Below, in pieces: positions 44,752-51,948 of a stretch of DNA of 64,000 bases (the stretch's first letter is position 1; each line of letters opens with the position of its first letter). The stretch spans positions 1-64,000 of the forward strand of contig NZ_FOVF01000012.1 of NCBI RefSeq assembly GCF_900115085.1. The letters are read 5' to 3'. The translations under genes and the position numbers were made by a program. The DNA comes from Dokdonella immobilis. Its GTDB lineage: Bacteria; Pseudomonadota; Gammaproteobacteria; Xanthomonadales; Rhodanobacteraceae. Under the pieces are notes generated by a model, which saw only the letters and a program-made list of their open reading frames with translations, had not been told where the DNA came from and made no database searches.

Positions 44752-46395
44752 ATGAGTGCGCACGAACCGATGCAGCCAGGGGAAATCTCGTTCCATCGTC
44801 CGCTTGCGTTCTGGTTCGGCTGCATTCTGCTGACCATCGGCGTCTTGTCGCATGCCCCGATGTTCCTGATGGGTGCGCATACGCACTACCACCTGGCTGG
44901 CATGCCGATGGATACCGGCATGCTGGTGGGCATGGCCCTGATTCCGCTGGGTCTTTGCCTGTCCGGCTACGGCCTGTTGCCACGTATCGGAAACTTGCGC
45001 CTGACGCCGCAACGGACCGTCGGGGAGTGCCACTTCCATCTCGCCGATGGGGTGGCGCTCAATCGCCGCCACTGGACCCTGGTGCTGGTCCTGGTGGTCG
45101 CCCTTGCCGTCGACGTGATGAAACCGGCGACCCTCGGATTCGTCATGCCCGGCATGACCCGGGAGTACGCCATCAGCCGCGAGACCGGAGCCCTGCTTGC
45201 CCTGGTCGCGTTGACCGGAACCACGCTCGGGTCGATTCTTTGGGGCCATCTCGGCGACCTGTTCGGACGACGTTCGGCCATCCTGCTGTCGGCGCTGATG
45301 TTCATCGGCACGGCGATCTGCGGAGCCATGCCGACCTTCGGCTGGAATCTGGCCATGTGTTTCCTGATGGGCGCTTCGGCCGGCGGTCTGCTGCCGATCG
45401 CGTTCACCCTGATGGCCGAAACGGTGCCGGCCGCGCACCGCGGCTGGCTGCTCGTTGCGCTCGGCGGACTCGGCACATCCGCGGGTTACCTGCTCGCGGC
45501 CTCCGCGGCAACATGGCTCGAGCCGTTGTTCAGCTGGCGGGCGCTGTGGCTGCTCGGGCTTCCCACCGGCGCGCTGATCATTCTCCTCAATCGCTGGATC
45601 CCCGAATCGCCACGCTTTCTCTCCAGCGTGGGTCTTCGCGACGCTGCCCAGCAGGTGCTGCTGAGATTCTCGGGCAATGCCCAGGGGGCAATAGAAGCGG
45701 ACGATGCGGACCATCCCGGACCCCCGATCGTCGAGGAGCAGCATCCGATCGCCAGCATGCGGCAGCTGATGCGTGGACGCCATGCCATGCTGACCCTGGG
45801 CCTCGTGGTCTGTGGCATCGCCTGGGGCCTGACCAATTTCGGGTTCCTGCTCTGGCTACCGAGCAATCTCGTCAGCCTGGGCATCGACCCGGCCGGCTCG
45901 AGCGCGCTGCTCGCCCGTTCCGCGGTGATCGCGCTGCCCGGTATCGCGCTCGTGGTCTGGCTGTACCAGCGCTGGAGCAGCGTGCGCTCACTGGTGCTGT
46001 TCATCGCCCTCAGCGTCGCCGCATTGGCGGCCTTCATGCTCATGGCGTTGCTCGAGCGGAGCTCAGCGGAGATGACGACCGCGGCTACGGTCGCGCTGCT
46101 GGTCAGCACGAGCGGCGTCATTGCAATGCTGATTCCGTATGCCGCGGAGATCTACCCGGTTCATCTTCGCGGCAGCGGATCGGGCGTGATCGCTGCCAGC
46201 TCCAAGTTCGGCGGAATCCTCGGCGCCGGTCTCGGCACGCTCGGATTCTTCGAGAACCTCGCCATGTCGGCCGCCCTGATTGCCTTGCCCATGGTCGCTG
46301 CTGCGTTGCTGCTCGCCCGTACCGGCGTGGAGACGCGCGGCCTGCGCCTGGAGGAGATCCAGTCGGCGCTGGGCAAGCCCGCGACCGGCGGCTGA
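44752..46395 (+). CDS. MFS transporter
   Basis: 547 residues with an extended N-terminus containing two extra helices and a His/Met-rich loop (MGAHTHYHLAGMPMDTGML), then about twelve membrane helices. The MFS signature between helices 2 and 3 is GSILWGHLGDLFGRRSAILL. IPESPRFLSSVGLRDAAQQV, in the central loop, is typical of the sugar/aromatic-acid porter branch. The substrate is unknown. The His/Met-rich extracellular loop could bind a metal ion, but that is only a suggestion. Confidence 0.85.
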   Translation: MSAHEPMQPGEISFHRPLAFWFGCILLTIGVLSHAPMFLMGAHTHYHLAGMPMDTGMLVGMALIPLGLCLSGYGLLPRIGNLRLTPQRTVGECHFHLADGVALNRRHWTLVLVLVVALAVDVMKPATLGFVMPGMTREYAISRETGALLALVALTGTTLGSILWGHLGDLFGRRSAILLSALMFIGTAICGAMPTFGWNLAMCFLMGASAGGLLPIAFTLMAETVPAAHRGWLLVALGGLGTSAGYLLAASAATWLEPLFSWRALWLLGLPTGALIILLNRWIPESPRFLSSVGLRDAAQQVLLRFSGNAQGAIEADDADHPGPPIVEEQHPIASMRQLMRGRHAMLTLGLVVCGIAWGLTNFGFLLWLPSNLVSLGIDPAGSSALLARSAVIALPGIALVVWLYQRWSSVRSLVLFIALSVAALAAFMLMALLERSSAEMTTAATVALLVSTSGVIAMLIPYAAEIYPVHLRGSGSGVIAASSKFGGILGAGLGTLGFFENLAMSAALIALPMVAAALLLARTGVETRGLRLEEIQSALGKPATGG

Positions 46396-46670
46396 AGTCG
46401 ATGCCCCGCAGGCAGATGAAGGAGCCGGCCGCGGGGATGCCCGGCAGCATCGATACGGCGCGGGCAACCGTTGGGCCGGCGCATCGGGTAGCCCGCAGCC
46501 GGAAGCCATGCGCCGCCGTGGGTACCGCGCGAGCGGGGCAGATCCGGCGCGGCCGATGGTGGACTTCCGGCCACGGCCCGCTCCTTGGGTACGGATGCGC
46601 CATGGAACGCAAAGGTGCATGATCGGCGTGGGGATCAGCTGCTGCAGCGGCGGCATATCGTCGGTGGGCC

Positions 46671-48269
46671 ATGCGGAAGAAGTTGACCACAACGATCGTG
46701 CTGGCCGTCGGCATTTTCGGCATCGCGTTGCCCGTACTGGCGGCGTTGTATCTCGCCCATCGCCAGAGCATGGATGCCGAGATCCGCCTGGCCAATACCA
46801 TGGCCGGCGAAATCCTGCGCCGGGCCGACGCCGCGGGCGATCAGGCGATTGCGGCCTACACGGAACTGTCCACGCCGGAAGACGGCGATCCCTGTTCGGA
46901 TGCGCGCCTGAAGCGCATGCGCGATGTCGATCTGAACCTGAGCTATGTCGAGGTCGTCGGTTACGTCGACAAGGACCGCCTCGTTTGCTCGTCCCTGGGC
47001 CGGCATGGCGAAGGCATTCCGCTGGGGCCTGTCGAGTTCGTCAGCTCACGCGGCGCCAGCGTACGGACATCGGTCGACCTCGGGCTGGGGACCGGCGAAG
47101 ACGGGCGGTTCCTGATCCTGCAAAAGGGCTCGCTGGCTGCGGCTTTGCATCCGGAGATGCTGATCGACACCTTTCAGGATCGCAAGGACATCGCGGTCGG
47201 CATATTCGGCCGCACCGGCAGGATGCGCCTCAGCAGCCGCGGCGAGTTCGAAACGAAGTGGATGTCCCGACTCGGCGGTGCCACCAGCGCGAATTTCTTC
47301 GACGGACGCCATCTGGTGACGCTGCTTCGATCCAGCCACTACGACACGGTGGCCTATGTCGCGGTACCGGCGGACTATCTGAGGTCCCGGCTCTACGGAT
47401 TCTTCAGCGTGCTCGTGCCGATCGCCCTCGTGCTAGGCGCCCTGCTCTCGTTCGGCATCGTGCGCCTGGCCCGCCAGCGTGCTTCGTTGCCGGCGGAATT
47501 GAAGGCTGCGCTGCGTCGCGGAGAATTCGAAATGTACTATCAGCCCATCGTCGAGCTGGCGACCCGCCGCATCGTCGGCTTCGAGGCGCTGATGCGATGG
47601 CCGCGCCGCGACGGGCCGCGCCTGCGTCCCGACCTGTTCATTCCCGCAGCCGAGGACTGTGGCTTGATCACCCAGTTCACCGATTACATGCTCAAGCGGA
47701 TCGCGGTCGATGCGCCCCGACTGATCGAGCGCCGGCCGCATTGCTATGTCAGCGTCAATCTCGGTTCATCGGATCTGCATTCCGAGGCAATCCTCGACCA
47801 GTTGCGCAAGCTGCTGGCGACACGGGGCATCCGTCCGCAGTGCATCGTCGTCGAGGCGACCGAGCACTCCTTTCTCGATCCGCTGCTGGCCCGGCCGATC
47901 GTCGCCGAGATCCGTGCCCTCGGCATCCGCGTGGCCATCGACGATTTCGGCACGGGATTCTCCAGCCTTTCGCACCTGACCACCCTGCAGACCGATTTCC
48001 TTAAGATCGACAAGGTGTTCGTCGAGACCGTCGGCACCGACTCGGCCACCAGCCAGGTCGCCCCGCACATCATCCGCATAGCCGAGACACTCGGGTTGAA
48101 GGTGATCGGCGAGGGTGTCGAGAACGAGGCGCAGGCGGCGTTCCTGCGCGCGCATGGAGTGGAATTTGCCCAGGGCTGGCTGTTCTACCAAGCCATGCCG
48201 ATAGACGAGATTCTGAAGCTGGCCGAGCGCCCGCTCGACCTCGCCGGCGCGACCCCGGCGCCGGCCTGA
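46671..48269 (+). CDS. EAL-domain c-di-GMP phosphodiesterase with CSS-type periplasmic sensor
   Basis: 532 residues. Two membrane helices (about 7-29 and 242-262) frame a periplasmic CSS domain with paired cysteines (GDPCSDARL and LVCSSLGRH), whose disulfide state is known to gate activity in this family. The cytosolic EAL domain has all catalytic elements: FEALMRW, VVEATEHS, AIDDFGTGFSS, DFLKIDK and IGEGVENEAQ. It should hydrolyse c-di-GMP in response to periplasmic redox or DsbA/B status. It is convergent with the GGDEF gene, with a MITE between them. Confidence 0.92.
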   Translation: MRKKLTTTIVLAVGIFGIALPVLAALYLAHRQSMDAEIRLANTMAGEILRRADAAGDQAIAAYTELSTPEDGDPCSDARLKRMRDVDLNLSYVEVVGYVDKDRLVCSSLGRHGEGIPLGPVEFVSSRGASVRTSVDLGLGTGEDGRFLILQKGSLAAALHPEMLIDTFQDRKDIAVGIFGRTGRMRLSSRGEFETKWMSRLGGATSANFFDGRHLVTLLRSSHYDTVAYVAVPADYLRSRLYGFFSVLVPIALVLGALLSFGIVRLARQRASLPAELKAALRRGEFEMYYQPIVELATRRIVGFEALMRWPRRDGPRLRPDLFIPAAEDCGLITQFTDYMLKRIAVDAPRLIERRPHCYVSVNLGSSDLHSEAILDQLRKLLATRGIRPQCIVVEATEHSFLDPLLARPIVAEIRALGIRVAIDDFGTGFSSLSHLTTLQTDFLKIDKVFVETVGTDSATSQVAPHIIRIAETLGLKVIGEGVENEAQAAFLRAHGVEFAQGWLFYQAMPIDEILKLAERPLDLAGATPAPA

Positions 48270-48324
48270 GCGAACCTGTCCGGCGTTTCGGGCGGACCGG
48301 CACGCCGGGGCGCGGCTCCGCTGG

Positions 48325-48482
48325 TGTGGTGTCCCGCAAATAACGCGAAGAAATTCCGGATGGATTTCATGGCGAGACAAGGCGCGAGGAGGAGTCATGG
48401 TGGGCACTATGGCGACGACGAGCAACGCAGTATCGCCGGGAAAGACGCCGGAATTATTTGATGGTATTTGTGGGACACCACA
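48325..48482 (+). mobile_element. MITE-like element, copy B (longer form)
   Basis: A 158-base element with terminal inverted repeats TGTGGTGTCCCGCAAATA / TATTTGTGGGACACCACA (one mismatch). Its reverse complement equals copy A at 7787-7904 plus a 40-base internal block. Flanks are CTGG (48321-48324) and CTAG (48483-48486), a 4-bp target repeat with one change. The right CTAG supplies the TAG stop of the minus-strand GGDEF gene. No transposase is encoded, so an autonomous IS with the same ends would be needed to move it. Confidence 0.8.
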
Positions 48483-51400
48483 CTAGGTTGCACGAGTCGG
48501 CTGCATGGCCGATGCGGAGTTCGCCCGGCGCACGCAATTGCGGCCTTCATGCTTGGCCTGGTACAGGGCGCGATCCGCATCCCGCAGCAGATCGGCGGCG
48601 TGTTCGCCCGGCGCGGGGATGCGGCTCAGCACGCCCGCACTGATGGTGACGGTCTGGGTGCGGTTGCCGAGCGTGCGCGGCGGCAGCGCCTCGACCAGTG
48701 CGCGCATGCGTTCGGCGCAGCCGGCCACGATGTCGATATCGGCGTCGATCAGCAGGCAAGCGAATTCCTCGCCGCCAAAACGGGCCACCAGGTCCTGCTC
48801 GCGCGTTGCGCTCTGCAGGGCCTGGGCGATTGCGCGCAAGGCGACATCGCCGGCCAGGTGCCCGTACTGGTCGTTGTACTGCTTGAAGTGATCGACATCG
48901 ATGACCATCAGACCGACCGGCAGGCCGCGCACCACCGAGCGTTCAATCGCCGCGTCGAGGGCTTCCATCAGGCGCCGGCGATTGGCTACTCCGGTCAGCG
49001 GATCCTGATAGGAGAGCTCGGTCAGGCGCGCGTTGGCGGCGCGGATTTCCAGGGTCCGTTCGGCGACTTCGCGTTTCAGCCGCCGTTGCCGCGCCCGCAG
49101 ACCGCGGTTGTAGAGCAGCACCAGCCCTGCGACGAGCGCCGCCAGCAACAGCACGAAGGCCATGCGCACCAGGGGTTGTTCCCACCAGCGGGCGTCCACG
49201 GAGAATTTCAGCACGCGCGGGCTGCTTGGCGTGCCCGCGAAATCGCGGGCTTCCACGCGCAGCTCATAATCGCCCGGCGCCAGTCCGCTGAAGCGGCGCG
49301 CGTGGTCGTGGCTCCAGGCACCGGGACCGTCGTCGATGCCAAGGAGTTCGCTGCGGTAGGTGGATTCCTGTTCGCGCAATCCGGACAGCACCGTGAATTC
49401 GATCTGCACCTCGCGCGTGCCGGCGGGCAGCTTCCATTCGTCGCGGTCTTGTGGATCCGTCGAAACGCCGTCTGCAATCCAGTCGGTGAAATGCAGCGGC
49501 TTCGGCTGCGTGTCGCGCGAACCGGTGTGGATGCCCGGGTCGAACACGCCAAGTCCGCCGAGGGTGCCGACCCAATAGCGGTCCTGGTCGTCGATGGCCT
49601 GCGCATTGGTGTTGCATTCGTCGTGCACGAGGCCGTCGCGACGCCGGAATACGCGCTCTGCGTAGCTGCCATCGGACTGGCGGGTCAGTTGCTGGACGCC
49701 GTTGTTGGTGCAAACGTAGATTCGCCCCTGGCGGTCCGGAACGACGCTGTAGACGGTCGGATCGGGTGGCGCCGGCACCTGCGTGTCGGTCAGGCGACGC
49801 GGATGCTCCGGGTCGGTGACATCAAGCCGGACCACGCCGCTGCGATTGCTGCTGGCCCAGAGTATCGTCCGTGAACCGTCGACGATGGGCGTGACGCTGC
49901 GGAAGCCGTCGGCGTCCATGACCGTGTCGGCCGGCAGGAGCCGCCAGTGTTCGCCGTCGAATCGTGCCAGTCCGCGGTTGCTCGCGGCCCAGAGCCAGGA
50001 GCGACCGCTGGCGTCGACCTGTTCGGCGAGGCCGACGACCGTCCAGTCCGGATCGACGCCCTCGGCGATGAATCGTGTCCAGCGGCCGTTGCGCAAACGG
50101 AAGATGCCGCTGTGCAGGGTCGCGAACCACAGTTCGTTGCGACCGTCGATTCGACGCCCGATGGCGTGACTGGCGGCCTCGTCGGGGCCGAGCGTCCATG
50201 GCACCGACATTGGTTCGAACCGCAGGGCATCATGCACGCGCAGCAACTGGCCACCGACCAGGCTCAGCAGACGCCAGCGCCTTCCATCGGGACCGGGCAG
50301 ATTCCAGATCTGGCGCACGCCCTCCGCGGGCAAGTACCCGTTGGCCGCGGTGAAGTAGCGCCATTCGCCCGCCCGCAACAATCCAAGACCCTGTTTCGCC
50401 GTGCCGACCCAGAGTTGCCGCTGGCCGCCGGCATCGGTCTCCGGCAGCACCGCGAACACGCCGTTCTCGCGTGCGCCCATCAAGGTCACGGTCTGCCACT
50501 GACTGGGGGTCAGGGCGGCCCGCGCGATGCCGCCCTCGGTGGCCAGCCAGAGCAGGTCCGTGCCGTCGGCATTGCGTTGCACCTTGATACCGCGCACCGC
50601 ATCGGAAGGCAGACCGTGGCGGCGATCGAAGACCGCGATCTTGTCATCGATGATGCGCAACAGGCCCGCCCGCGAGGCAATCCAGATCGTCTGCTTTCCG
50701 GCCGCCGAGGTCGTCGCGCGCAGCGTATACAAGGCTTCGGTCGGCAGTTCGCCGCTGGCCGCGCGCCAGATGCGGACACCGTCCTTGCGTATCCGGGCCA
50801 GACCATCGCCGTAGCTGGTGATCCAGAGCTCCTCTTCGCCGCCATGCTGCGTGCGCAACATGTCGGTACCATGCCAACCTCGGAACTCCGGTCTTTCGAA
50901 TCGTTGCCACGCAGCCGGCGCGCGCGGGTCAGCGCGCTTGCGGTACCAGAGTCCGTCCAGTGTCGTCAGCATCCATTGGCGCGGCTCTCCGAACAGGGTA
51001 TCGGTTTCCTCGATGCGCGCAGCCGGCCCCTTCTGCACTGAGTCGTTGCCCGGATCGCTGCGCCACTCGCCAGCCTCGAAATGCCAGAAGCCGGTATCGA
51101 GGCTGACCCACAGATCGTCGCTCCCATCCGCATGACGGATATCGGAAAATCGCTGGTGGAACTTGCTGGTGGCCGGATACAGCGACCACTGGCTGCCGTC
51201 AAGGCGGGCCAGTCCTTCTCGCTCGAAGATCGCCCAGAGCCCGCCCTTGCCGTCAGCCTGCATGTCGCGCACGAGACTGTGCGCGTCGGCGAACGGCCAC
51301 GGCGTCCAGCGGTATCCGTCGAAGCGCGCCAACGAGGAAGCCGAACCGGCCCAGACGAAGCCCCTGGCATCAACGCCGACAGTGCTCCAGATTTCTTCGG

Positions 51401-51542
51401 ACAAGCCCTCGCGCGGCCCGTAGACAGTGAATCTCGGCGCGCCTTCGTCAGCCAGATCGAGCGAGGCGGTCGCATCGGCGGGCATCGGGGCGAGCAGACA
51501 GGCGAGCATGCCGAGCAGGGCGGTAGGGACTCGAAGGCGCAT
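48483..51542 (-). CDS. Diguanylate cyclase with two-component-regulator propeller and Y_Y_Y sensor
   Basis: 1019 residues from ATG 51542. Signal peptide (LLGMLACLLAPMPADA), then a periplasmic array of propeller repeats (GFVWAGSASSLARFDG; LWITSYGDGLARI; LWVGTAKQGLGLL), a Y_Y_Y domain (LREQESTYRSELLGIDD), one membrane helix (MAFVLLLAALVAGLVLLY), a coiled coil and a GGDEF domain with active GGEEF and an RxxD inhibition site (REQD) just before it. It should make c-di-GMP on binding an extracellular ligand, perhaps a glycan. The frame is open upstream of the chosen start, but that part has no domain. Confidence 0.9.
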   Translation of the reverse strand: MRLRVPTALLGMLACLLAPMPADATASLDLADEGAPRFTVYGPREGLSEEIWSTVGVDARGFVWAGSASSLARFDGYRWTPWPFADAHSLVRDMQADGKGGLWAIFEREGLARLDGSQWSLYPATSKFHQRFSDIRHADGSDDLWVSLDTGFWHFEAGEWRSDPGNDSVQKGPAARIEETDTLFGEPRQWMLTTLDGLWYRKRADPRAPAAWQRFERPEFRGWHGTDMLRTQHGGEEELWITSYGDGLARIRKDGVRIWRAASGELPTEALYTLRATTSAAGKQTIWIASRAGLLRIIDDKIAVFDRRHGLPSDAVRGIKVQRNADGTDLLWLATEGGIARAALTPSQWQTVTLMGARENGVFAVLPETDAGGQRQLWVGTAKQGLGLLRAGEWRYFTAANGYLPAEGVRQIWNLPGPDGRRWRLLSLVGGQLLRVHDALRFEPMSVPWTLGPDEAASHAIGRRIDGRNELWFATLHSGIFRLRNGRWTRFIAEGVDPDWTVVGLAEQVDASGRSWLWAASNRGLARFDGEHWRLLPADTVMDADGFRSVTPIVDGSRTILWASSNRSGVVRLDVTDPEHPRRLTDTQVPAPPDPTVYSVVPDRQGRIYVCTNNGVQQLTRQSDGSYAERVFRRRDGLVHDECNTNAQAIDDQDRYWVGTLGGLGVFDPGIHTGSRDTQPKPLHFTDWIADGVSTDPQDRDEWKLPAGTREVQIEFTVLSGLREQESTYRSELLGIDDGPGAWSHDHARRFSGLAPGDYELRVEARDFAGTPSSPRVLKFSVDARWWEQPLVRMAFVLLLAALVAGLVLLYNRGLRARQRRLKREVAERTLEIRAANARLTELSYQDPLTGVANRRRLMEALDAAIERSVVRGLPVGLMVIDVDHFKQYNDQYGHLAGDVALRAIAQALQSATREQDLVARFGGEEFACLLIDADIDIVAGCAERMRALVEALPPRTLGNRTQTVTISAGVLSRIPAPGEHAADLLRDADRALYQAKHEGRNCVRRANSASAMQPTRAT

Positions 51543-51948
51543 TCCTGGTCGTTTTTCCGGTTTCGGGGTGGTCAGGTCAGCCGGCAACACGGTCGTTTGC
51601 CGAATCGGCGCCGATCTGTCCGGCACGCGGCGCGCATGCACGATGCATGCCGCATTGTCGTCGGCTCGCGGCCCCGTGATCGCGTCGCGCACGGCGGAAC
51701 TCGCATCGGCGATGCGCTCGGAAACTCGAATCGGGTACCGAGGCAGGGACGTGTGTCGACGAACTGGGCAGGCGGTCACGGCGGGGCTGGCCTGGGAGCA
51801 GGACACTGCCCCGGTGACCCGCCAACGACGGCAGCGGCCGGCCCGCGACTGGCCGCTTGCGGCCACGTTTCGAGGCATTCGGACGGCCAGGAGGCGCTCC
51901 GAAATCCCGGTCGCAAGCGGGCGACCGTGCACCGCCGGAGTCAAGACC
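51543..51948. other. Divergent intergenic region
   Basis: 406 bases between the GGDEF gene and the HzsA-like gene. It is open in several frames, yet I see no conserved protein, repeat or clear promoter pair. It must contain both promoters. Confidence 0.35.
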
